This document shows positions 47,258-54,913 of a stretch of 64,000 bases of DNA, one piece after another. Position numbers and translations under genes: made by a program. The stretch is from Sphingomonas koreensis (GTDB lineage Bacteria > Pseudomonadota > Alphaproteobacteria > Sphingomonadales > Sphingomonadaceae). Below the pieces are notes generated by a model. That model saw only the letters and a list, made by a program, of their open reading frames with translations, ran no database searches and was not told the DNA's origin. The stretch's first letter is position 1, and each line of letters begins with the position of its first letter. Location: positions 315,501-379,500 of the forward strand of contig RCZF01000002.1 in NCBI GenBank assembly GCA_006438735.1, written 5' to 3'.

Positions 47258-47938
47258 TCAACCAACGGACAGGAACGCGGTCACCGTAAGACGCCCTTTC
47301 GCGGGATCCGGCGAAAGTGCCGCGCTTGGTGCAATCGCGCCGCTATGCAGGTTCCAGCTTTGGTACAAAAGGGCACGATTAAAGCGCGCTTCGGCCAGCC
47401 AGATGCGCTCAAACAAACCGGTGTCTCCGGCGATATAGGCCGGTTCTGGTTGCGCGCCACGACGAAGCTCGGCCTCAAGCTGGCCGAAATAGATCGAACG
47501 GCGTTCCTCGCACACCGTTTCGAACCCTGTCGACCGATGGCGGAAAAACGCGGTGCCGTCGCCATCGTCGAGGGAAAGGTAATGGATCAAGGCGATACGG
47601 TTCGGCGCGAATGCGTCGCAATGCGGAAGCCTTTGCGGCAGTGTGAGGTGTTGCGGCGCCCTGGTAACGATCGAGAAACTCGCGTCGATCACGGCGATCT
47701 CACCGGTCAGTCCGAAGGCTTGTGTGATCGCTTCGCCAATCTCCGGCAATCGGCTGGCCAAATAGTCTGGTGGAACCGCCGCCCGAATACCTGGATAATG
47801 ATGACGGCCAGGTTCGAACACCGAGGCCGCAGCGACGTAGCGCAACTTTTCGGGATCGGTTGCAAATTCTTCGAACACGCACAGCGGCTGAGCTTCGGCT
47901 CCCATCGTATAGCGACAAGCCGGCATCCGATCACTCAT
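47258..47938 (-). CDS. DUF6445 family protein, predicted Fe(II)/2-oxoglutarate oxygenase-like
   Basis: 226 residues. I recognise the family from memory (DUF6445, found beside TonB-receptor/halogenase loci). It has an H-x-D motif at 106-108 (LPHCDAF), the GTAFFRH strand, a distal histidine at 198 (SWNLHSG) and an arginine at 216 (GRLTVTAFL), the spacing expected for prolyl-4-hydroxylase-like dioxygenases. This is inference. The ATG at 47938 overlaps a truncated GHKL-ATPase reading frame by ATGA; a TTG at 47953 is possible. A possible operator lies downstream, before the next gene. Confidence 0.7.
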   Translation of the reverse strand: MSDRMPACRYTMGAEAQPLCVFEEFATDPEKLRYVAAASVFEPGRHHYPGIRAAVPPDYLASRLPEIGEAITQAFGLTGEIAVIDASFSIVTRAPQHLTLPQRLPHCDAFAPNRIALIHYLSLDDGDGTAFFRHRSTGFETVCEERRSIYFGQLEAELRRGAQPEPAYIAGDTGLFERIWLAEARFNRALLYQSWNLHSGAIAPSAALSPDPAKGRLTVTAFLSVG

Positions 47939-48195
47939 CGAAGTTCGATACAAACATAGTTTTTCCGTTTTCGACGCGAAGCGAGCGCGTTCACGGACAT
48001 GCCCTCGCCATCGTCGCGGATCCGCACCTCGACGCCTGCGTCATAGCGAAAGCGCGAGACATGGAGGGTGCGCGCCCGCGCCTTGAGGCTATTGTCGACG
48101 AGGTCGGCCAGAGCACTCGGCAGGTCATAGTTGCCGAAGCTGCGCGCAGACATCATCACCGCGGCCGCGTCCGGTGGAGTCGGTACGAATCTCAA
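47935..48195 (-). pseudogene. Truncated GHKL-ATPase N-terminal fragment (defence-type gene remnant)
   Basis: About 86 codons from a TTG at 48195. The reading matches the N-box region of a GHKL (HSP90/histidine-kinase-type) ATPase: SARSFGNYDLPSALADLVDNSLKA with the conserved N of the N box, and VEVRIRDDGEGM with the G1 box. After DDGEGM the frame runs only 20 more residues and stops, so the rest of the domain is missing. GHKL proteins of this sort accompany cytosine methyltransferase and Z1-helicase genes in defence-like clusters (from memory). The remnant ends where the DUF6445 gene begins, which marks a deletion junction. Confidence 0.65.
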
Positions 48196-48419
48196 GTTGA
48201 TCGGTTCCCCCCGTTACCGATTAGACGCGGAATCGCGACACCTATCAACCCGTCGCGCTCCTGCCGAAGTGATTTCAGTTCGCAGGGCCTGCCGATATGC
48301 TCGCGATCACTGGTTGGAAGAAAATACTCTGCGCCGAATGCCGCCGGGATCGTGCCGAAGCGACACTGATCAAAGATGATGACACCCCAACAGGAGGAGT
48401 GCCCATCTTTGATCGGGAG
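48192..48419 (-). pseudogene. C-terminal fragment of an unidentified protein upstream of the GHKL remnant
   Basis: An open frame without a credible start encodes DGHSSCWGVIIFDQCRFGT, PAAFGAEYFLPTSDREHIGR and GLIGVAIPRLIGNGGNRST, ending in a TGA that overlaps the GHKL TTG (TTGA). The coupled stop/start suggests both belonged to one operon. Its apparent start lies inside the tRNA-Leu gene, so it is a 5'-truncated remnant. I do not recognise the family; a methyltransferase C-terminus would fit the known neighbourhood of such GHKL genes but is speculation. Confidence 0.45.
48368..48414. repeat. Inverted repeat next to the tRNA-Leu 3' end
   Basis: GATCAAAGATG (48368-48378) and CATCTTTGATC (48404-48414) form a perfect 11-bp inverted repeat with a 25-nt spacer, six bases downstream of the tRNA. 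It may be a transcription terminator without a T-tract or a leftover of an integration event. Confidence 0.6.
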
Positions 48420-48506
48420 TGGTGCGGCCGAGAAGACTCGAACTTCCACGGGCTTTCGCCCACAACGACCTCAACGTTGCGCGTCTACCAGTTCCGCCAC
48501 GGCCGC
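48420..48506 (-). tRNA. tRNA-Leu (anticodon GAG)
   Basis: The minus strand reads a complete 87-nt leucine tRNA with a long variable arm: acceptor GCGGCCG pairs with CGGCCGC, the anticodon arm CAACG-TTGAGGT-CGTTG carries GAG (reads CUC/CUU), the variable arm is TGGGCGAAAGCCCG, the T-loop TTCGAGT, and CCA is encoded. Its 3' end faces the accessory region, the usual orientation for elements that integrate into tRNA genes. Confidence 0.95.
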
Positions 48507-48590
48507 ACGTGAACTGCTTCCGGTTTGGGCCGGAGGCTGGCAGGCGGTCGCCCCTAGCAAAGCCGGATGGCGCGTGCAACTGATTGATCG

Positions 48591-49949
48591 ATGACCGCGG
48601 CGCGCCCGATTCCCGACGAGACGCGGCGTATCCTGTCGCTCGCCTGGCCGGTGATGCTGACGAGTCTCAACTGGACGATCCTCCACGTCACCGATGTCGT
48701 GGTCGTCGGGCTGGTCTCGACCGAGCAGGTCGCCGCGCTGGGTGCGAGCCGGACGCTGACCTATATCGTCATCGTCGCGGCGCTGGCGGCGATGTCCGGC
48801 GTGCTGGTGTTCGCCGCGCGCGCCGATGGCGCCGGCGATCTGGCGGCGACGGGGCGCGTGCTGCGCGAGGGGCTGGTGCTGGCGGTGGTGGTCGGCGGCG
48901 TATCCGCGCTGCTGTTGCTCGGCTTCGCGGCGCCGATGCTGCACGGGATCGGCGTCGCCGCGGCCCTGATTTCCGATGCGACGCGAGTCGTGCAAGTGAT
49001 GGCGCTATCCTACCCGTTCCAGCTGCTGACGATCGCGCTGAGCTATTTCCTCGAAGGCGTTAGCCGGCCGCGCCGGGTGATGGTGGTCAATCTGTCGATC
49101 CTGCCGATCAACGGCGTGCTCGCCTGGGCGCTGTCGGGTGGGCATCTCGGCCTGCCCGGGCTCGGCGCGGCCGGCGCCGCCATGGCGACCGCGATCGCAG
49201 CGGTGGCGGGCGCGGCGGCAATGCTGGTGGCGGTGTGGACGTTGCCGCGCGCGATCGAACGCGGCGTGCACGATCTGTCGCGCGCGGCCTGGGCCGGGAT
49301 CGGCGCGGGCGCGTGGCGGCTGGCGAGGTTCGGCGCGGTGCCGGCGATCGCCTCCGGGCTCGAGCTTGCCGGCTTCGCGATCCTGATCGCGCTATCGACG
49401 GGTCTTGGTGATGTGACCGCACACGCGTTTCAGATCGTCTTCTCGATCCACAATGTGACGTTCGGGGTCGCGCTTGGGCTCGGCTCGGTGGCCGGCGTGC
49501 GGACCGGCAACGCCGTCGGCGAGGGCGCGCCGGCCGCCGCGATCCCGCGTGCGGTGATCGCGGTGACGCTGGCGGCGATCGCCACCGCCGGCCTCGCCGC
49601 GCTGCTCGTCGTCGCGCGGCGCGGCCTCGTCGATGCGTTTCCGGCCGAGGCGGCGGTGCATCTGCTCGCGCTATCGATCGTGCCGGTGTGGGCACCGTTC
49701 ATCATGTTCGACGGCATCCAGGTCGTGCTGGTGTATGTGCTGCGTTCGCTCGGCGACCAGGTGGCGGCGGGGATCAACAGCATCATCGCCTATTTCATCG
49801 TGACCGGCGGCGCGGGCTGGTGGCTGGTCCATCACGGCGCGGGCTCGATGGGCCTCGTTTATGCCTCGGGCGCCGGGATGGTCGCGGCCGCGCTGCTCCA
49901 CGGCGGCCGCTTCGCGGTGGTCAGCCGGCGGATCCGCCGGCAAAGCTGA
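48591..49949 (+). CDS. MATE-family multidrug efflux transporter
   Basis: 452 residues with twelve predicted membrane helices in two homologous halves (start LAWPVMLTSLNWTILHVTDVVVVG; second half FGAVPAIASGLELAGFAILI). The conserved arrangement of the N-terminal helices and the GLGSVAGVRTGNAVGEG loop fit MATE pumps, which expel cationic compounds by Na+ or H+ antiport. The 3' end overlaps the convergent zinc-ribbon gene by 29 bp. No regulator is adjacent. Confidence 0.9.
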   Translation: MTAARPIPDETRRILSLAWPVMLTSLNWTILHVTDVVVVGLVSTEQVAALGASRTLTYIVIVAALAAMSGVLVFAARADGAGDLAATGRVLREGLVLAVVVGGVSALLLLGFAAPMLHGIGVAAALISDATRVVQVMALSYPFQLLTIALSYFLEGVSRPRRVMVVNLSILPINGVLAWALSGGHLGLPGLGAAGAAMATAIAAVAGAAAMLVAVWTLPRAIERGVHDLSRAAWAGIGAGAWRLARFGAVPAIASGLELAGFAILIALSTGLGDVTAHAFQIVFSIHNVTFGVALGLGSVAGVRTGNAVGEGAPAAAIPRAVIAVTLAAIATAGLAALLVVARRGLVDAFPAEAAVHLLALSIVPVWAPFIMFDGIQVVLVYVLRSLGDQVAAGINSIIAYFIVTGGAGWWLVHHGAGSMGLVYASGAGMVAAALLHGGRFAVVSRRIRRQS

Positions 49950-50643
49950 GTTCGAGCATCTTGGAATTGCTCGGCACGTCCAATTGCGCGCTGTTGAAAT
50001 CGAGCGCCTTGCGAGCGCCGAGCCAGCGCTGCTGCGGCGTGATCGTCCAGCTATAGACCAGCCGCCCTTGCGCATCGCGCAGCTCGGCCCGGATGTCGGG
50101 CACGCGCTGGCGGTCGCCGGTCGGGTTGACCACCTGGCCGCTGATCGCGAACAATTCGCTGCCGCTGGCGAGTTCGCGGCGGTCGATCGCCTTGTTGTCG
50201 AAGCGCAGCGGCGTGGCCTCGGCCGCGCTTGCCAGTCCGAAGCGCGTCGCGAAGCCGGGGCCGCCCGAATAGATCAGCGCGCCAGCCGCGGCGAGGACGA
50301 GGAGGCCGAACACGATCGCCGCGATCGTCTGCATCCGCGCCGGATTGCGCCGCGGCCGGAACGGCGGCGCATGCGCGAAGGCGTCATAGCCGGCTGACGA
50401 CGCTGGCGGCGCATCCACGGTCGGCGGCGGATCGGGTTGGGGCGCGGGCCGGGCAATCGGCGGCGGGGTCGGCCCCGGATCGCGCGCCAGCGGCCGGTCG
50501 ATCGGCGGCGGCGCATCGGCCAGCGCCGGCGTCTGGAACCAGCTGTGCCGGCAATTGGCGCAGCGCACGGTGCGTCCGTCCGCCCCGATCGCGGTGTCGG
50601 GCACCAGATAACGGGTGCGGCATTCAGGACATTCGAGGATCAT
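49921..50643 (-). CDS. Zinc-ribbon (MJ0042-type) DUF3426 membrane protein
   Basis: 240 residues. An N-terminal zinc ribbon CPECRTRYLVPDTAIGADGRTVRCANCRHSW (C-x2-C then C-x2-C, shown in parts) is followed by a proline-rich linker, one membrane helix (TIAAIVFGLLVLAAAGALI) and a periplasmic beta-rich DUF3426 domain (ISGQVVNPTGDRQRVPDIRAEL). Family function is unknown. The ATG at 50643 begins MILECPEC. It shares a repeat-filled intergenic region with ftsE. Confidence 0.88.
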   Translation of the reverse strand: MILECPECRTRYLVPDTAIGADGRTVRCANCRHSWFQTPALADAPPPIDRPLARDPGPTPPPIARPAPQPDPPPTVDAPPASSAGYDAFAHAPPFRPRRNPARMQTIAAIVFGLLVLAAAGALIYSGGPGFATRFGLASAAEATPLRFDNKAIDRRELASGSELFAISGQVVNPTGDRQRVPDIRAELRDAQGRLVYSWTITPQQRWLGARKALDFNSAQLDVPSNSKMLELSFAGGSAG

Positions 50644-50969
50644 GCGCGACGCTTCTACCAGGGCCGGTGCGGCCCGGAAGGAATCTAGGGCCCAGGCCCA
50701 TAAACTGCAACGATCGTGATCGCCCGGAGCAGGCCGCCGGCAAGGAGCGCGGCGCAGTCGCGTAGCTGACGCTACGCGCAAGCAAGCGACGCCGTCCGGC
50801 GGCCTGCTCCGGCGACCGCGAAGCTCCGTCCCGATCATTGCAGTTCATGGGTCTGGGACCTCGCGCCCGCGACTCCCCGGTGGCAAGAGCCGTCGGCGCG
50901 CTTGAAGCGGCTGGCGGCGCATGCGATGGCGGAGGCCGGGGCATGGGTTGAAGCGAGCTGACGCCGGCA
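50644..50969. other. Intergenic region with a long palindromic element
   Basis: This 326-bp gap between the zinc-ribbon gene and ftsE holds a large imperfect inverted repeat (separate entry, 50691-50857). The remaining bases contain the ftsE and zinc-ribbon promoters by position, but I cannot name them. Confidence 0.7.
50691..50857. repeat. Long imperfect inverted repeat (probable dispersed palindromic element)
   Basis: Outer arms 50691-50716 and 50832-50857 are 26 nt each with three mismatches (both contain AACTGCA and a GATCG end). Inner arms 50721-50740 and 50796-50814 pair through GGAGCAGGCCGCCGG. The centre holds a perfect hairpin GCGTAGC-TGAC-GCTACGC (50760-50777). Such nested palindromes are typical of REP- or MITE-like elements. 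Confidence 0.85.
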
Positions 50970-51677
50970 ATGGCGAATATCGTCCAGTTCGAGAATGTGG
51001 GTCTGCGCTACGGCACGGGCGAGGAGACGCTGTCCGACGTCAGTTTCACGCTGTCGACCGGCGCGTTCTATTTCCTCACCGGCGCGTCGGGCGCGGGCAA
51101 GACCTCGCTGCTCAAGCTGCTTTATCTTGCGCAGCGGCCGAGCCGGGGAATCATCCGGCTGTTCGGCGAGGACGCGGTGACGCTGCCGCGCGGCCGCTTG
51201 CCCGGCTTTCGCCGCCGGATCGGCGTGGTGTTCCAGGATTTCCGGCTGGTCCCGCATCTTTCGGCTTATGACAATATCGCGTTGCCGCTGCGCGTGTCCG
51301 GCGTGCCGGAAAGCGACATCGACGAGCCGGTGCGCGAGATGCTCGCCTGGGTCGGCCTTTCCGAGCGGGTTGACGCCAAGCCGCCGACGCTGTCGGGCGG
51401 CGAGCAGCAACGCGTGGCGATCGCGCGCGCGGTGATCGGTCGGCCCGAAATCCTGGTGGCCGACGAGCCCACCGGCAACGTCGATCCCGGCATGGCGGAT
51501 CGGCTGTTGCATCTGTTCGATTCGCTCAACCGGCTCGGCACCACCGTCGTCGTCGCCACGCACGATCTCCATCTGATCAGCCGCATTCCGACAGCGCAGA
51601 TGATGCGGCTCGATCGCGGGCGGCTGCTCGATCCCACCGGATCGCTACGCTTCCCGCCGCGGCAGCCCGAGGCATGA
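50970..51677 (+). CDS. ftsE: Cell-division ABC-transporter ATPase FtsE
   Basis: 235 residues. Walker A is GASGAGKTSLLKLL, the Q-loop is VFQDFRLV, the ABC signature LSGGEQQRVAIARA, Walker B ILVADEPTGNVD and the switch histidine is in VATHDLHL. FtsE with FtsX activates peptidoglycan hydrolysis at the septum. It overlaps ftsX by ATGA and is the first gene of an ftsE-ftsX-ydcF-plsC run. Confidence 0.95.
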   Translation: MANIVQFENVGLRYGTGEETLSDVSFTLSTGAFYFLTGASGAGKTSLLKLLYLAQRPSRGIIRLFGEDAVTLPRGRLPGFRRRIGVVFQDFRLVPHLSAYDNIALPLRVSGVPESDIDEPVREMLAWVGLSERVDAKPPTLSGGEQQRVAIARAVIGRPEILVADEPTGNVDPGMADRLLHLFDSLNRLGTTVVVATHDLHLISRIPTAQMMRLDRGRLLDPTGSLRFPPRQPEA

Positions 51678-52561
51678 GCGCGGGCGGCGCCGCCTCCGAT
51701 CGCCGGCTGCTCGATCAGAGCCGGCAAACCCGCACGATGCGGTGGATCATGGCGATCATGCTGTTTCTGACGGTATTGGCCGCGGCGCTCGGTCTCGGCA
51801 CGCTCAGCGCCGCGCATCTGCTCGATCGCGAGCTGGCCGGACGGCTGACGGTGCAAGTGATCGAGGCCGATGCCGTGGCGCGAGAGCGCGACGCCGCGCG
51901 CATCCTCGCGGTGCTGCGCGCCGACCCTGCGGTCGCGCACGCCGGCGAGGTCGATCGCGCGCAGCTCGCCGCGCTGCTCAAGCCGTGGCTCGGCAGCGCC
52001 GGCGACGATCCCGATCTGCCGATGCCCGCGCTGATCGATGTCGATCTGAAGGATGCCGGCGACGCCTCGGTCGCCACGATCGAACGCGCGGTGACGCGGG
52101 TCAGCCCGGCGGCGCGGGTCGATCGGCGGCAGCGCTGGATGTCGCCGGTATCGAGCTTCATGGACGTGCTGACCGCGCTCGGCGCTGGGCTGGTCCTGTT
52201 GATGGCGCTGGCGACCGGCGCGGTGGTGATTCTGGCGGCGCGCTCGGGCCTCGAAACGCATAGCGACACGATCGAGGTGATGCACATGCTCGGTTCGACC
52301 GACGTTCAGGTCGCGCGGCTGTTCCAGCGGCGGATTGCGCGCGATACGGCGATCGGCGGCGCGATCGGCACGGTGGCGGCGCTCGCCGTGGTCGGCTTCA
52401 TCGGCATGCGCTTGGCCAGCCTCGGCTCCGATCTGCTCGGCGGCGTTGCGCTGGGCCTGCGCGATTGGCTGCTGCTCGCGCTGCTGCCGCTCACCTTCGC
52501 GCTGCTGGCGACGCTGGCGGCGCGGCTGGCGGTGCTGCGCGCCTTGGGCAAAACGCTGTGA
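51674..52561 (+). CDS. ftsX: Cell-division protein FtsX
   Basis: 295 residues with four membrane helices: one near the N-terminus (WIMAIMLFLTVLAAALGLGTL), a periplasmic loop, then three (ALGAGLVLLMALATGAVVIL, then two later). The EVMHMLGSTDVQVARLFQRR motif is the FtsX cytoplasmic coupling region. It pairs with FtsE. The stop overlaps a GTG start of the YdcF gene. Confidence 0.93.
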   Translation: MSAGGAASDRRLLDQSRQTRTMRWIMAIMLFLTVLAAALGLGTLSAAHLLDRELAGRLTVQVIEADAVARERDAARILAVLRADPAVAHAGEVDRAQLAALLKPWLGSAGDDPDLPMPALIDVDLKDAGDASVATIERAVTRVSPAARVDRRQRWMSPVSSFMDVLTALGAGLVLLMALATGAVVILAARSGLETHSDTIEVMHMLGSTDVQVARLFQRRIARDTAIGGAIGTVAALAVVGFIGMRLASLGSDLLGGVALGLRDWLLLALLPLTFALLATLAARLAVLRALGKTL

Positions 52562-53094
52562 TCGCGCGGACGATCGCCTTTGTCGTGCTGGCCTGGGCGC
52601 TGGGCTTCGCGCTGTTCATGCTGACGCTGCCGTCGCCCTTGGCGCAGCAGAAGACCGATGCGATCGTCGTGCCGACCGGCGCGGCGGGGCGGATCGATCG
52701 CGGCATCGCGCTGATCGAGCGCCATGACGCCAAGCGCCTGCTGATCACCGGCGTCGCGCCGACCGTCCGCCCGATCGATCTCGCGCTCGAATATCACGCC
52801 GCGCCGGCGCTGTTCGAGTGCTGCATCGATCTTGGCCGCGAGGCGGTCGATACGCGCTCGAACGCGGAGGAAACCGCCGCCTGGGTGCGGGCGCATCATT
52901 ATCGCTCGGTGCGGCTGGTGACATCGGACTGGCACATGGCGCGCGCGCGAATGGAGCTCGGCAACGCGCTCGACGACGACGTCACGATCCTGCGCGACGG
53001 CGTGAAGGGTGAGCCGGGCCTCACCTTGCTGCTGGCCGAATATAACAAGCTGCTGCTGCGGCGCGTGGCGCTGTGGCTGGGGATCGGCGGATGA
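52558..53094 (+). CDS. YdcF/ElyC-family DUF218 protein
   Basis: 178 residues from a GTG start at 52558 overlapping ftsX (GTGA). One N-terminal membrane anchor (AFVVLAWALGFALFML) precedes the DUF218 domain: DAIVVPTGAAGRIDRGIALI, AKRLLITGVAP, SNAEETAAWVRAHH and LVTSDWHMARARMEL. DUF218 members act in envelope maintenance (ElyC, SanA) with an uncertain enzymatic role. Coupled to plsC by ATGA. Confidence 0.87.
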   Translation: MIARTIAFVVLAWALGFALFMLTLPSPLAQQKTDAIVVPTGAAGRIDRGIALIERHDAKRLLITGVAPTVRPIDLALEYHAAPALFECCIDLGREAVDTRSNAEETAAWVRAHHYRSVRLVTSDWHMARARMELGNALDDDVTILRDGVKGEPGLTLLLAEYNKLLLRRVALWLGIGG

Positions 53095-53777
53095 GCGCCT
53101 GGGCGCGGACGATCCTGTTCAGCGTTGTGTTCTACGGCATATCGGCGCTGATCGTGCTGGCGGTGCCGATCAGCGCGCTGTTCGGCCAGCGCGCGGTGAT
53201 CGCGCATGCGCTGGTATGGGCGCGCTTTCACCGCTGGGCGACGCGCGCGATTCTGGGGATCGAGACGCGGATCGAGGGGCGTCCGCTGGCCGAGCCTGCG
53301 CTTTATGCCGCCAAGCACCAGTCGATGTTCGAGACGCTCGAGCTCGCGCTGTTGCTGGATGGGCCGCAGCCGGTGATGAAGGCCGAACTTGCGCGGATTC
53401 CGGTGTGGGGCTGGGCGGCGCGGCGTTACGGCGTGATCGTCGTCGATCGCGCCGGCTCGGGCCAGACGATGCGGCAGATGATGCGCGAGGGTCGCGCCGC
53501 GATCGAGGCGGGCCGCAGCATCGTGATCTTTCCTGAAGGCACGCGCGTCAGCCCTGGCGAACAGCCGCCGCTCCGCGCAGGATTCGCCGGTCTCTATCGC
53601 GCGCTCGGCGTGCCGGTGGTGCCGGTCGCGCTCGATAGCGGCCGGCTGTGGCCGCACAAGGGGCCGAAACGCGCGGGCGTCGTTACGTTTCGCTTTGGCG
53701 AGCCGGTGCCGCCGGGGCTGCCCCGGGCGGAAGCCGAAGCCCGCGTCCATGCCGAAATGAACGCGCTGGAAGGTTAG
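53091..53777 (+). CDS. plsC: 1-acyl-sn-glycerol-3-phosphate acyltransferase
   Basis: 228 residues. An N-terminal membrane segment precedes the acyltransferase motifs: KHQSMFETLELA in place of the usual N-H-x4-D motif (histidine at the right position, alphaproteobacterial style with E), the MKAELARIPVWGWAARR block, and FPEGTRVSPG. It makes phosphatidic acid from lysophosphatidic acid. A convergent terminator hairpin follows. Confidence 0.9.
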   Translation: MSAWARTILFSVVFYGISALIVLAVPISALFGQRAVIAHALVWARFHRWATRAILGIETRIEGRPLAEPALYAAKHQSMFETLELALLLDGPQPVMKAELARIPVWGWAARRYGVIVVDRAGSGQTMRQMMREGRAAIEAGRSIVIFPEGTRVSPGEQPPLRAGFAGLYRALGVPVVPVALDSGRLWPHKGPKRAGVVTFRFGEPVPPGLPRAEAEARVHAEMNALEG

Positions 53778-53805
53778 TCTGCGATACCGCGCCGGCCCGC
53801 TCCCC

Positions 53806-53847
53806 CGCCCGGCCACCCATTGCGATTATCCTATGGGTGGCCGGGCG
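53806..53847. terminator. Bidirectional hairpin between plsC and the prephenate dehydrogenase gene
   Basis: A 15-bp perfect inverted repeat, CGCCCGGCCACCCAT (53806-53820) and its complement (53833-53847), with a 12-nt loop, lies between two convergent genes. The stem is very stable; no long T-tract follows, so it may work with Rho or as an mRNA stabiliser. Confidence 0.8.
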
Positions 53848-53877
53848 TGGGCGTGGGCTGGCGCCGACGTTACCAAT

Positions 53878-54786
53878 CTAATTATGCGTGCGGCCGAAAT
53901 CGGGCGCGGCGTCGTCCTGGCCCTGTTCGACGATGCCGCGGCGGATGGCGCGCGTGCGCGTGAACAGCTCGAACAATTCGTCGCCCTTGCCCCAGCGGAT
54001 CGCGCGTTGCAGCGCGGTTAGATCTTCCGAGAAGCGCTGGAGCATTTCCAGCACCGCCTCGCGATTGGTCAGGAACACGTCGCGCCACATCGTCGGATCG
54101 GAAGCGGCGATGCGGGTGAAATCGCGAAAGCCGCCGGCGGAATATTTGACGACCTCGCTTTGCGTCACTTCCTCGAGATCGCTGGCGGTGCCGACGATCG
54201 TATAGGCGATCAGATGCGGCAAATGGCTGGTGATGGCGAGCACGCGGTCGTGATGATCGGCGGCCATCCGCTCGACATCGGCGCCGAGCCGTCGCCAGAA
54301 TTCGGCGACCCGCTCGATCGCGGCGGCATCGGTGTCGGGCGCCGGGGTGAGGATGCACCAGCGGCCGCGGAACAGCGACGCGAAGCCGGCTTCGGGCCCG
54401 CTCTGTTCGGTGCCGGCGACGGGATGCGCGGGGACGATCGTCGCGCCCGGCAACGCGACGGCGAGCGCGTGTGCGACCGCTTCCTTGCAGCTGCCGACGT
54501 CGCTGACGATCGCCTCGGCGGGCAGATCGTCGGCGAACTCGGCCGCCGCCGCGCCCATCGCGCCGACCGGCACGCACAGGATGACGAGATCGGCGTCGAT
54601 CACCGCCGCGCCGGCGGTGTCGGCGATGTCGTCGCACAAATCGATGCGATCGGCGGTCGCGCGGACGTCGGGATCGGCGTCATAGCCGGTCAGCCGCACC
54701 GTCGGCATCGTCGCGCGCGTCGCCCGGGCAATCGACGAGCCGATCAGCCCCAACCCGATGATCGTAACGTGGGCAAAGGGGAGCAT
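53878..54786 (-). CDS. Prephenate/arogenate dehydrogenase family protein
   Basis: 302 residues. An N-terminal Rossmann fold VTIIGLGLIGSSIARA is followed by VILCVPVGAMGAA, VSDVGSCKEAV, VPAHPVAGTEQSGPEAG with the conserved histidine, and the dimerisation domain with HHDRVLAITSHLPHLIAY. The enzyme makes 4-hydroxyphenylpyruvate or tyrosine from prephenate or arogenate. It stands near hisC, which in some bacteria also transaminates aromatic intermediates. Confidence 0.93.
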   Translation of the reverse strand: MLPFAHVTIIGLGLIGSSIARATRATMPTVRLTGYDADPDVRATADRIDLCDDIADTAGAAVIDADLVILCVPVGAMGAAAAEFADDLPAEAIVSDVGSCKEAVAHALAVALPGATIVPAHPVAGTEQSGPEAGFASLFRGRWCILTPAPDTDAAAIERVAEFWRRLGADVERMAADHHDRVLAITSHLPHLIAYTIVGTASDLEEVTQSEVVKYSAGGFRDFTRIAASDPTMWRDVFLTNREAVLEMLQRFSEDLTALQRAIRWGKGDELFELFTRTRAIRRGIVEQGQDDAAPDFGRTHN

Positions 54787-54794
54787 CAGCCTAG

Positions 54795-54894
54795 CTCGTC
54801 ATGCCGGACTTGTTCCGGCATCCACCGGCCAGCAAGCGCCGTCGCCGCTTGTTTTGCGGCGCCGTGGACCCCGGAACAAGTCCGGGGTGACGAG
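54795..54894. repeat. REP-like inverted repeat between the prephenate dehydrogenase and hisC genes
   Basis: Arms of 31 nt, 54795-54825 and 54864-54894, pair with four mismatches; each contains CCGGACTTGTTCCGG or its complement. Such CCGGACTTGTTCCGG palindromes are recurrent intergenic elements in alphaproteobacteria (from memory). Confidence 0.85.
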
Positions 54895-54913
54895 TGGCAG
54901 CGTATGGTTAATG

